Below, one piece after another: positions 7,182 through 14,016 of a stretch of 14,042 nucleotides of DNA. The notes under the pieces were generated by a model, which searched no databases, was not told where the DNA came from, and worked only from the letters and a program-made list of their open reading frames with translations. The DNA comes from Ruminococcus sp. (GTDB taxonomy: Bacteria; Bacillota; Clostridia; Oscillospirales; Ruminococcaceae), in assembly GCA_014799765.1 (NCBI GenBank), contig JAAVHK010000145.1:1-14042 (forward strand), read 5' to 3'. Made by a program: the position numbers and the translations under genes. How positions within the stretch are numbered: the stretch's first letter is position 1; each line of letters opens with the position of its first letter.

Positions 7182-8993
7182 ATGGAAGAATTTTCAATTT
7201 TTAACATCTTTACGCTACTTGGCGGACTTGCATTTTTCCTTTACGGTATGAATGTAATGTCAACAGGTCTTGAAAAACTGACCGGTGGTAAACTGGAAGT
7301 AGCTTTGAAAAAAATGACTTCAAACAAGCTGAAAAGTATTCTGCTTGGTATGGGTGTAACTATCGCTATACAGTCATCATCCGCCATGACCGTTATGCTT
7401 GTAGGTTTTGTAAACTCCGGTCTCATGACACTCGAACAGACTATAGGTGTATGTTTCGGTTCAAATATCGGAACGACGTTCACGGCATGGATTTTATGTC
7501 TCGGTGATATAAAAACTTCCGGTGGTGGTGGTGTACTTTCGTTCATGCTGAAAATGCTGAAACCGGAATCGTTCTCACCGCTTGTAGCACTGGTTGGTGT
7601 CATAATGATTATGGCTTGCAAGAAAAACAAGAAAAAAGATATAGGACGTATTCTTGTAGGATTTTCGGTACTAATGACAGGTATGACCCTTATGTCCGAT
7701 TCCGTTGACCCTCTTGCACAGTCCGAAGACTTCAAGAAATTACTTACTGCCTTTGAAAATCCCGTTTTAGGCGTACTCGTCGGAGCAGGTTTCACCGGTA
7801 TAATACAGAGTTCCGCCGGTTCTATCGGTATTCTTATGGCGTTCTCCAAAGCCGGTGCTTTAACCTACGGTATGTCACTGCCTATAATAATGGGTTGTAA
7901 TATCGGTACTTGCGTTACTGCACTTCTTTCTACATTCGGCGTAAACAAGGACGCCAAACGTGTTGCATGGACACATATTCTTGTCAAGATTATAGGTACT
8001 ATCATATTACTTCCTGTTATAATGATTCTTCAATCTGCTCTTGACCTCAGTATATTCAATGAAACAGTCGGTTATGTGGGTATCGCTATAATGCATACTA
8101 TATTCAATCTCGCTACTACCGTTATGTTTCTGCCGTTCACAAAACAACTCGTTGCACTGTCGAAACTCGTTATACGTGACGGCAAAGAATCCGAAAACGA
8201 AAAAAATTCCGAAAGAACTCTTACAGGTCTTGACGAAAGACTTCTTAAAACTCCGAGTGTTGCCGTACAGGCTTGCAGAACCGCTTCTATTGAAATGTCT
8301 GACCTAACCAAAGAAACTATTAACAAGGCTATCGGAATTATCCTCGAATACAATTCCGAAGATGCACAGACTATCATGGAAAATGAAGATATTATCGACA
8401 GGTTTGAGGATACTATAAATAATTATCTTCTTAAAATCTCGAAAAGCAGTATAACCGGTAGTGACAGCCGTACTGTTTCCAAAATGATGCACTGTATCGG
8501 CAATTTTGAACGAATTTCTGACCATGCCCTTAATCTTGTCGAATCCGCAAAGGAAATCCATGACAAAAAAATTTCATTTTCAGACGAGTGCATGAACGAA
8601 ATAAAAATTATTACCGACGCTATCACAGAAAATATCGAACACGCTTTTGAATCCTATAATCATAATGACCTTAGAATAGCTCATAAGGTTGAACCGCTTG
8701 AAGAAGTCGTTGATAATCTCAGTATCGAACTGAAAAACCGTCACATAAGAAGACTACAGAATGATGAGTGTACTGTTGAATTAGGTTACATTTTTCAGGA
8801 TATTCTTACAAATCTTGAAAGAATTTCAGACCATTGTTCCAATATTGCCGGAATTATCATACAGACCGATGAAAAAACTGATTTCCACACCTATCTGAAT
8901 GATGTCAAGGAAAATGACGAAACTTTCCATGATGAATACAAAAAATATGCGAAAATTTATTTTTCACGTCTGAATACATCTGAATTAAAATAA
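7182..8993 (+). CDS. nptA: Na+/phosphate cotransporter (NptA type) with C-terminal PhoU-like domain
   Basis: Sodium-coupled phosphate symporter of the PNaS (SLC34-like) family, 603 residues. The membrane half carries the two inverted signature repeats: QSSSAMTVML from Q64 with a downstream GSNIGTTFTAW segment, and QSSAGSIGIL from Q209 with a downstream GCNIGTCVTALL. From about residue 350 a soluble helical region resembles PhoU (motifs such as RISDHALNLVE and, near the end, ERISDHCSNIAG), which in other proteins links phosphate transport to regulation. The ATG at 7182 has AAGGAG upstream. It is monocistronic, with its own promoter, a candidate Pho box in front and a strong terminator behind. 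The direction of phosphate movement and the partner kinase are not readable from the sequence. Confidence 0.95.
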   Translation: MEEFSIFNIFTLLGGLAFFLYGMNVMSTGLEKLTGGKLEVALKKMTSNKLKSILLGMGVTIAIQSSSAMTVMLVGFVNSGLMTLEQTIGVCFGSNIGTTFTAWILCLGDIKTSGGGGVLSFMLKMLKPESFSPLVALVGVIMIMACKKNKKKDIGRILVGFSVLMTGMTLMSDSVDPLAQSEDFKKLLTAFENPVLGVLVGAGFTGIIQSSAGSIGILMAFSKAGALTYGMSLPIIMGCNIGTCVTALLSTFGVNKDAKRVAWTHILVKIIGTIILLPVIMILQSALDLSIFNETVGYVGIAIMHTIFNLATTVMFLPFTKQLVALSKLVIRDGKESENEKNSERTLTGLDERLLKTPSVAVQACRTASIEMSDLTKETINKAIGIILEYNSEDAQTIMENEDIIDRFEDTINNYLLKISKSSITGSDSRTVSKMMHCIGNFERISDHALNLVESAKEIHDKKISFSDECMNEIKIITDAITENIEHAFESYNHNDLRIAHKVEPLEEVVDNLSIELKNRHIRRLQNDECTVELGYIFQDILTNLERISDHCSNIAGIIIQTDEKTDFHTYLNDVKENDETFHDEYKKYAKIYFSRLNTSELK

Positions 8994-8998
8994 AAGCA

Positions 8999-9030
8999 AA
9001 AAGAGTACAGTCCGAAAACTGTACTCTTTT
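8999..9030. terminator. Bidirectional intrinsic terminator between convergent genes
   Basis: A perfect 13-base-pair stem (8999-9011 with 9018-9030, core AGAGTACAGT/ACTGTACTCT) has a 6-base loop CCGAAA. It is flanked by A on the left and T on the right, so it can stop transcription from the symporter gene (+) and from the AraC-type regulator gene (-), which converge here. Confidence 0.92.
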
Positions 9031-9036
9031 ATTCAG

Positions 9037-9906
9037 TTAATTCTTTTCAATAGGAATCCATATCTGACTTTTATAGTCGGAACTGGTCATATCGCCTGCC
9101 GGATATGCTTCAATATCCATCTCGTATGTGGGTTTGTAGTCGGATGTCGGGAAAAATTCCGTACAAAGTTCGTGCCATAATTTCTGTATGGCTTCCGGCA
9201 TCGCTCCGGTACACTCCGTGACAAGCCATGTACGAGCAGGAATTTCCCTGACCGTATAACCCTCCGGAACGTCTGCATTTTCCGGACACTCAACGGCTAT
9301 TGAGTAGTCAAAAACTTCCCGATTTGTGTGTGTATTTCCGTAGCATATGCCGAAAATATACGTTCTGTCGGAAGCCCTTTCAAGAAGAGTTTCTATAATT
9401 CCGGTTTTGTGTGACCTGTCCCAGAAATCCGGAATAGTATTTCTGTTCTGATTTTCGTCAATGGAATGCGTTTCGGTTTTTCCGATAACCTTAAACGCTG
9501 GTTTTTCAATGATTCTGTAATTCATTGTACTACCGCCTTTCATGATAATTTTCACACTCAGTCGGGAAAATGATTTCAGACCTGAACCGTTCCGCCGAGC
9601 CTCTGAAGGTGTTATACTGTGAAATTTCGTAAAAGCTCTTGCAAAACTTTCCGGCGATTCGTAACCGTATTTCAACGCAACGTCAATCACTTTCGATTTA
9701 TTCAAGTATAACTCGATTCCTGCAAGTGTCAGACGTCTTTTCCGGATATATTCGCCTAATGTCATACCGCATAACGCATTGAAAATACGCTGAAAATAAA
9801 ACTCCGAACAATATGCCTGCCGTGCGATTTCCGCATAGTCAAGACTATCCGTTATATTGTCTTCAATATAATTCAGTGCATTCTGTATACCGTTTATCCA
9901 GTTCAT
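9037..9906 (-). CDS. AraC-family transcriptional regulator with GyrI-like effector-binding domain
   Basis: DNA-binding regulator of 289 residues. The N-terminal AraC domain has two helix-turn-helix units (about residues 22-46 and 72-101; the second contains ALKYGYESPESFARAFTKF, the family's most conserved stretch). A linker (about 107-127) leads to a C-terminal GyrI-like/AraC effector-binding domain (about 128-288), starting MNYRIIEKPAFKVIG. This domain order, HTH first, is typical of Rob/SoxS-like and multidrug-responsive regulators, where the C-terminal domain binds small hydrophobic ligands. The start at 9906 has GGGAGGG seven bases upstream. It has its own promoter and is separated from the upstream metallopeptidase gene by a terminator. 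No dedicated target gene is adjacent, so its regulon cannot be deduced here. Confidence 0.93.
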   Translation of the reverse strand: MNWINGIQNALNYIEDNITDSLDYAEIARQAYCSEFYFQRIFNALCGMTLGEYIRKRRLTLAGIELYLNKSKVIDVALKYGYESPESFARAFTKFHSITPSEARRNGSGLKSFSRLSVKIIMKGGSTMNYRIIEKPAFKVIGKTETHSIDENQNRNTIPDFWDRSHKTGIIETLLERASDRTYIFGICYGNTHTNREVFDYSIAVECPENADVPEGYTVREIPARTWLVTECTGAMPEAIQKLWHELCTEFFPTSDYKPTYEMDIEAYPAGDMTSSDYKSQIWIPIEKN

Positions 9907-9913
9907 ATTTATT

Positions 9914-9939
9914 CCCTCCCTGAGCTTGATTTTATTATA
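9914..9939 (-). promoter_or_regulatory. Extended -10 promoter and ribosome binding site of the AraC-type regulator gene
   Basis: On the - strand TGCTATAAT (TATAAT at 9939-9934, preceded by TGC) lies about 28 bases before the start codon. Only a poor -35 match (AGGAAA near 9962-9957) is seen, so activity probably depends on the extended -10. GGGAGGG at 9920-9914 is the ribosome binding site. Confidence 0.65.
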
Positions 9940-9988
9940 GCACAGTCCGAAAATTTTTTCCTGATATTCCGTGCTTTAATGTATCATG

Positions 9989-10022
9989 AAAAAAAGCAAC
10001 CGTCCGGAAACAGTTGCTTTTT
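9989..10022 (-). terminator. Intrinsic terminator of the dockerin metallopeptidase gene
   Basis: Read on the - strand, AAAAAGCAAC (10022-10013) pairs with GTTGCTTTTT (10000-9991) around a 12-base loop containing GTTTCCGG. The stem's T-rich arm continues into a T-run ending at 9989. It lies five bases past the stop codon of the metallopeptidase gene. Confidence 0.9.
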
Positions 10023-10026
10023 ATTC

Positions 10027-12759
10027 TTAATAATATTTTACTACTCCTGCCGGAAATTCATTTATTCTGCCTAAAAGATAATTCTGCATTGTTACGGCGT
10101 CTGCGATACTTACAACACCATCGCCGTTGACGTCTGCGGAAGCCTTGTCTTTTTTACTGAGATTTCCGTCATTTACCGCAAACTGACGTATTTTTACAAG
10201 GTCAAATGAATCTATCCGCATATCTGAATGAACATCGCCTACAAGTATGCTTTCCTGTTGTGGTGTATCTTCGATACCGGTATATGTTTCAGCAGGTTCT
10301 TCCGCTTCACTGCTGAATATCCGCACAAAATCAACTGAACCATTGAAATTATTTTTTCCGTTATTGTCAGCACCTATCCTGTACGCACCATTTTCGACGG
10401 CATTTGCAATATCGCACGGATTTATTGTCACTGTACCCTCGGCGACTGTTTTTCCGTCAACCATTATTTTACCCTTGTCACCGTCGAGAATTAACCGGAC
10501 TTTCGCCCATTTTGCACCGTCAACAGCATTTTCTGCCGTAAGTGTTTCGGATTTTCCATTCAACATAAATTCCGCTGTGAAATTATTTCCGTCCGCCGAC
10601 AGCTTTATATGTGAATTGTCGTCGCCGAAAAATAAAACAGTTCCGTTACCTCTGTTAAGTACAGCGGTCTGAATATCTATATTTTCGGTATAAAGTACAC
10701 TCTTATCCAGTTCCGCAAAATTATTGCCGTCAAATGTAAGTACACCCTTTGCGGATGTCCTGTTATCTTCCCATTCCGCACCGTAATTCATTCCATATGT
10801 TGAAGTGTATCTGTCATTGAAACTTAATATGCTGTCAACGTCAAAATCGTATGCGTACATGAGTTTATATGTATAAGGTCTGCTGTCGGCGTATGTCTGC
10901 GTACTCGTCCAGCCGTATGACGTTCCTTTTGAGATAGTCTTTCCGCTGTCGTCGTAATAATCGCCGTCGACTACGCCCTGACCGGTAATATTACCGTCTG
11001 CCATTACGAAAGCATTTCCCTTAGCAATAGCATTATCGGACATCTTCGAATTTCCGTATACACAGGCACTCTCTATGACTTTTGCATTTCCGCTGACATT
11101 CGCACGTCCCATTACAAGACCTGTATCGTCAACACGAGCATTTCCCGATATTACGGCATTTTCTGCTACTATCGCATATCCGCTTATTACGGCATTGTCC
11201 TGAACCGTCGCACTGTCCTGTACTACTGCATAATCTTCTATACGTGCATTGCCTGAAACCGTCGCATTTCCCATGACTTTCGCATTTTTTCCGACATATA
11301 CGCTGTCTGAAACATTTGCACTGTCTGAAACAAGCCCACCGCCGTTACTATGTGTATGGTAGCTCTCCCACGGATTATTCTTGACAGTCCTTTCAACCAT
11401 TGAAACACCGTCGCTGAAAGTCACTGAATACGGATAGCGTTCTTTACTGCTGAACGGCATATTACTTTCTGAAAATTCTGAATTATCGTCGTAAATTCCA
11501 GGAAGTCCGCATTTTGTTATCTTATCGAGGTCAGGCGTTGCGACTACTGCCAGATATTCCGTACCGCCTGTTGAAGTCCATTTTATAGTTTCGCCCGCCT
11601 TGAAAAGTTGCGAATATTTACAGCTACCATCCGCCGACTGCTGTACTATACAGGCTCGCCAGTCCGCACCGTCAATATTTGTACCGGCGTTCAGTGTAAC
11701 TGAATGTTCACCGCTTTCCGACTTCAGCGGAATTACATTTATTCCGGCAAACTGTGGCGCACGTTCAGTAGGTACGGCATATGTATTTGACTTTCCGGAA
11801 ACTTTTTCAAGCATTGTATAAATCTGTTGCCAGTTCCATGAACCTGAATCCAGTAATTCATTAAGTCTTGCCCGATATGCGTCGCCTTTCATGAAATCAA
11901 GTCCGGCAATGTGTCCGGCGTACAGACCTAATGTTTCTTTTAAGTCTGCCGGTGCAAGTCTTTCTATCTGGTCAAACGGGAACTCATCCGGCTGACCTTC
12001 CTGTAACAATTTCTTGACAAAATCCGCTCCGTATCCCTCTAAATTATCCGGATTTTCGGTCAGATACTGGAAAAATGCCCATGATGCATAGTAATCACGT
12101 CCGCACGGAAACGTAAAACACAGATTTTTCATATATGTCTCAAAAAAATCCGTGCCGTGACCGGTTTCGTCGGTGGAATAGTCGCTGTAAAGATACTGTT
12201 CCCTGTACCAGTTGCCGATAGCTTCCCACCATGCATACGAATATTTATTGTTGTTCCATGCACCTTGGTGAGCGGTCATTACGTGTCCGAACTCGTGCGG
12301 AAACACCCATGAAGGCGGATTATACTGCATTGAATCCACACAACAGAACATATATGCGAATCCACCACTATCCCATGACATATATGCCCAGTCATCAACC
12401 ATGTTTTCGAGACCTGTTCCCGAAATGTAGATATTTGTCTTGTATTTCTTGCTGTCACGGAGGTTTTCTTCAACTGCTTCGGACGGCTCTTTCATTGAAA
12501 GGTCATTCATGTAAACTTCCCAGCAGGCTTCAAAATTCTTCGAGTTCTGTTTTAAAAATTCGTCCGTGACTTTCGACGAATCACCGGAATTTCCCCATAT
12601 AAACTGAAAATGTTCGGAAGTATAATAATTATAGTCGCTCCTGAAGTTATAGAACGGGTCTCGTACTGCATAGTCGTCAGCTTTTGCAGGAACTTCCATG
12701 ACCGGAAGCACACTCAATGATACCGCAAGTGCCGTTAATTTATGTAAAAATTTCTTCAT
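10027..12759 (-). CDS. Secreted dockerin-bearing metallopeptidase (Svx/AvrXca-like) with beta-helix and LamG-like domains
   Basis: A 910-residue exported protein. A signal peptide (about 1-27, ending AKA) is followed by a putative zinc metallopeptidase domain. It contains HEFGH (155-159), where H155 and H159 bind metal and E156 is catalytic, and a downstream WWEAIGNW whose E179 could be the third ligand. The surrounding sequence (SEHFQFIWGN, NIYISGTGL, YAWWEAIGNW) resembles the Svx/AvrXca family (DUF6055-like) of plant-associated secreted proteins. A beta-rich segment (about 330-455) follows. Then come 18 hexapeptide repeats (481-590), a LamG/concanavalin-like domain (about 634-818), and a type I dockerin (839-904). 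The second dockerin loop is canonical (DVNGDGVVSIAD) and the first is altered (DVHSDMRIDSFD). The dockerin suggests anchoring to a cohesin in a cellulosome-like complex on the cell surface. The probable substrate, plant wall glycoprotein, is inferred. The start has AGGGGAGG eight bases upstream. Confidence 0.9.
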   Translation of the reverse strand: MKKFLHKLTALAVSLSVLPVMEVPAKADDYAVRDPFYNFRSDYNYYTSEHFQFIWGNSGDSSKVTDEFLKQNSKNFEACWEVYMNDLSMKEPSEAVEENLRDSKKYKTNIYISGTGLENMVDDWAYMSWDSGGFAYMFCCVDSMQYNPPSWVFPHEFGHVMTAHQGAWNNNKYSYAWWEAIGNWYREQYLYSDYSTDETGHGTDFFETYMKNLCFTFPCGRDYYASWAFFQYLTENPDNLEGYGADFVKKLLQEGQPDEFPFDQIERLAPADLKETLGLYAGHIAGLDFMKGDAYRARLNELLDSGSWNWQQIYTMLEKVSGKSNTYAVPTERAPQFAGINVIPLKSESGEHSVTLNAGTNIDGADWRACIVQQSADGSCKYSQLFKAGETIKWTSTGGTEYLAVVATPDLDKITKCGLPGIYDDNSEFSESNMPFSSKERYPYSVTFSDGVSMVERTVKNNPWESYHTHSNGGGLVSDSANVSDSVYVGKNAKVMGNATVSGNARIEDYAVVQDSATVQDNAVISGYAIVAENAVISGNARVDDTGLVMGRANVSGNAKVIESACVYGNSKMSDNAIAKGNAFVMADGNITGQGVVDGDYYDDSGKTISKGTSYGWTSTQTYADSRPYTYKLMYAYDFDVDSILSFNDRYTSTYGMNYGAEWEDNRTSAKGVLTFDGNNFAELDKSVLYTENIDIQTAVLNRGNGTVLFFGDDNSHIKLSADGNNFTAEFMLNGKSETLTAENAVDGAKWAKVRLILDGDKGKIMVDGKTVAEGTVTINPCDIANAVENGAYRIGADNNGKNNFNGSVDFVRIFSSEAEEPAETYTGIEDTPQQESILVGDVHSDMRIDSFDLVKIRQFAVNDGNLSKKDKASADVNGDGVVSIADAVTMQNYLLGRINEFPAGVVKYY
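10990..11319 (-). repeat. 18 tandem hexapeptide-coding repeats (left-handed beta-helix)
   Basis: Residues 481-590 of the metallopeptidase follow a six-residue period, A-x-V-x-G/D-N/S, for example AKVMGN, ATVSGN, ARIEDY, AVVQDS and AVISGN. The last unit is lengthened by two residues. With 18 residues per coil this gives about six coils of a left-handed beta-helix. The DNA copies have diverged, so the repeat is at protein level. Confidence 0.88.
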
Positions 12760-12790
12760 AGGAAAAACCTCCCCTGATTAGTATGTATAT

Positions 12791-12819
12791 ATATTAACAT
12801 TTTTTTATTGAAATGTCAA
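12791..12819 (-). promoter_or_regulatory. Promoter of the dockerin metallopeptidase gene
   Basis: On the - strand TTGACA (12819-12814), a 17-base spacer and TAATAT (12796-12791) preceded by TG form a near-consensus promoter 31 bases before the start codon. The TGA stop codon of the upstream gene (12818-12816) lies inside the TTGACA box. No terminator separates the two genes. Confidence 0.85.
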
Positions 12820-13415
12820 TATAATTTATACATTTTATCGAAAGTTTTTAAATAATTCTCGACATCAAACCGGAAACTTACTTTTCCTATCCAGTCAATA
12901 TTTTTATCATCATTGAAGTATTTATGATAATATCCCCATGTACGCCGATAATTTTCTTCATACCAATTATTGTAACACCATTCATTGAAAAAATTTTCAT
13001 CATAAATAAGGTCATAGGCTATTGAACCATATTTGTCCCAGTCTGATTCTGTCCAGTCTTCAACACGTAAAATTCCCGATTTATTGTAATTTTCCAAGTA
13101 ATTTACATCTTTTTTTACAGTGCCGAATTTTGTCCAGATAACTGAATTTTCTGTCCATACAGTCTTCACCACGACTATAACACAACTGAAATCCACATCA
13201 CAATCACATACCAGAACTGGAAAATTACAGGAAATTTTTCTTTTTACAAGGTCATATATATAACGCTTTTCAGCAGAATTTTCCACAAAAACGGATGGCA
13301 CAAGCCCAAGCCACTCGAAAAAATAATTACTTACTTGTATTTCCTCAAATATTGAATTTAAACATATATTATCAATAAAAATATAATTTTCATTTAAACT
13401 AATTTTATTATACAT
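12816..13415 (-). CDS. Hypothetical protein, acidic and aromatic-rich
   Basis: A 199-residue protein that I do not recognise. It is rich in Tyr, Trp, Asn and Asp (for example FFNEWCYNNWYEENYRRTWG). It has no signal peptide; one valine-rich stretch (CVIVVVKTVW) looks like a buried strand rather than a membrane helix, so it is probably cytoplasmic. The start at 13415 is chosen because AGAGGA (13430-13425) lies nine bases upstream and the upstream gene stops just two bases before. A longer frame to 13478 would overlap that gene by about 60 bases without a ribosome binding site. Composition is AT-rich (about 30% GC in sampled stretches versus about 40% around it), suggesting acquired DNA. Size, composition and pairing with a second small protein recall orphan immunity genes of toxin systems, but no toxin is seen and this is speculation. 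Confidence 0.75.
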   Translation of the reverse strand: MYNKISLNENYIFIDNICLNSIFEEIQVSNYFFEWLGLVPSVFVENSAEKRYIYDLVKRKISCNFPVLVCDCDVDFSCVIVVVKTVWTENSVIWTKFGTVKKDVNYLENYNKSGILRVEDWTESDWDKYGSIAYDLIYDENFFNEWCYNNWYEENYRRTWGYYHKYFNDDKNIDWIGKVSFRFDVENYLKTFDKMYKLY

Positions 13416-13417
13416 AG

Positions 13418-13726
13418 TTATAATTCCTCTATTATATAATTTCCTACATATGCAGAAAATATTATTTCCTCGTCCCATTGATTACGTATCCAAAGGTCCG
13501 CAAAAACCTGAGAGTCTTTAAATTCGGCTTCCCTGAATAACTCAATTTCCCCTATCTCAGACCGCCATGTTTCCGCAAAAAGTCTGTATTGAATATAAAC
13601 TTTATTATAATTATTAAAAATAATACTATAGTGTTTCTTATCATTTGTTTCTATAAATATTTTCAGTTCCCTACCTACTGAAATATTTTCAATAACGCCA
13701 TTGTTCCGAAAATAAAATATATCCAT
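13418..13726 (-). CDS. Hypothetical small protein
   Basis: A 102-residue protein of no family I can name. It begins MDIFYFRNNG, has alternating hydrophobic and polar residues suggestive of beta strands (KIFIETNDKKHYSIIF, KVYIQYRLF), and ends in an acidic segment (YIIEEL). It has no signal peptide or membrane helix. A strong AGGAGG (13736-13731) lies four bases before the ATG. Its stop is two bases from the start of the next gene, so the pair should be translated together. It is AT-rich like its partner. No clear promoter is visible between it and the terminator hairpin directly upstream, so read-through from the rRNA/tRNA-like unit may contribute. Confidence 0.72.
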   Translation of the reverse strand: MDIFYFRNNGVIENISVGRELKIFIETNDKKHYSIIFNNYNKVYIQYRLFAETWRSEIGEIELFREAEFKDSQVFADLWIRNQWDEEIIFSAYVGNYIIEEL

Positions 13727-13743
13727 ATTTCCTCCTAAAATAC

Positions 13744-13778
13744 AAAAACAGTCTATTCATCGGAAACAGACTGTTTTT
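13744..13778 (-). terminator. Intrinsic terminator after the tRNA-like sequence
   Basis: A perfect 11-base-pair stem (AAAAACAGTCT at 13744-13754 with AGACTGTTTTT at 13768-13778) encloses a 13-base loop. It carries T-runs on both strands. On the - strand it follows the tRNA-like sequence by three bases and precedes the hypothetical gene pair. Confidence 0.85.
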
Positions 13779-13781
13779 CAG

Positions 13782-13852
13782 TTGTGCGTACCGGAATTGA
13801 ACCAGTATCTCACTCGTGCGGGCAAGGTGTACTAACATTGTACTAACGCACA
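13782..13852 (-). pseudogene. tRNA-like sequence (probable degenerate tRNA gene)
   Basis: On the - strand a 71-base cloverleaf is largely recognisable. A perfect 7-bp acceptor stem (TGTGCGT/ACGCACA), a D arm with GTAC stems around AATGTTA, and a T arm ACTGG-TTCAATT-CCGGT are all present. The D arm is close to that of tRNA-Gly. However, the D loop lacks the usual GG, and the 17 bases where the anticodon arm should be (CCTTG, CCCGCAC, GAGTG) pair with two mismatches and lack U33. CCA is not encoded. It may be a decayed tRNA, an integration-site remnant or an unusual tRNA. No promoter precedes it; it lies between two terminators after the 5S gene. Confidence 0.5.
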
Positions 13853-13862
13853 TTATATAAAT

Positions 13863-13893
13863 AAAAAATCGGAAGTTCAGTGACTTCCGATTT
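13863..13893 (-). terminator. Intrinsic terminator of the rRNA operon
   Basis: Read on the - strand, AAATCGGAAGT (13893-13883) pairs with ACTTCCGATTT (13876-13866) around the 6-base loop CACTGA, followed by a T-run to 13863. It begins eight bases past the predicted 5S rRNA 3' end. Confidence 0.88.
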
Positions 13894-13900
13894 ACTATGT

Positions 13901-14016
13901 GCCGGCATCGTTCTACTTTCCCAGGTCGTCGCCAACCAAGTATCATCAACGTTAATGAGCTTAACTTCCGTGTTCGGAATGGGTACGGGTGTGTCCTCAT
14001 CACTATTGACACCGAC
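13901..14016 (-). rRNA. rrf: 5S ribosomal RNA
   Basis: The - strand contains the universally conserved 5S core CCGAACACGGAAGTTAAGCTC, flanked by CACACCCGTACCCATTC on one side and GGGAAAGTAGAACGATGCCGG on the other. The terminal helix closes the molecule: GTCGGTGTC (14016-14008) pairs with GATGCCGGC (13909-13901), with a few G-U pairs. Length is about 116 bases; the exact ends may differ by one to three bases. The 23S gene should lie just beyond the window on the right, and bases 14017-14042 are the T-rich 23S-5S spacer. It is the tail of an rRNA operon transcribed leftwards. Confidence 0.95.

Noticed and set aside
7241..7849. 202-codon antisense frame within the phosphate symporter gene
   Set aside because: It is opposite a well-identified gene with family signatures throughout, and its protein is Pro/Ile/Ser-rich without recognisable domains.
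10990..11319. Periodic DNA that might suggest a CRISPR-like or satellite array
   Set aside because: The period is 18 bases at codon level with diverged DNA copies and no spacers; it is explained by protein hexapeptide repeats.
12231..12569. 112-codon + strand frame opposite the metallopeptidase domain
   Set aside because: It is a shadow of the real - strand gene, which has a catalytic motif, signal peptide and promoter in this region.
13416..13478. Longer start (13478) for the 199-residue hypothetical protein
   Set aside because: It would overlap the upstream gene and has no ribosome binding site, whereas the start at 13415 has AGAGGA nine bases before it.
13689..14012. 107-codon open frame on the - strand at the right edge
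   Set aside because: It runs through the 5S rRNA gene, the rRNA terminator and the tRNA-like sequence and has no ribosome binding site or protein-like features.
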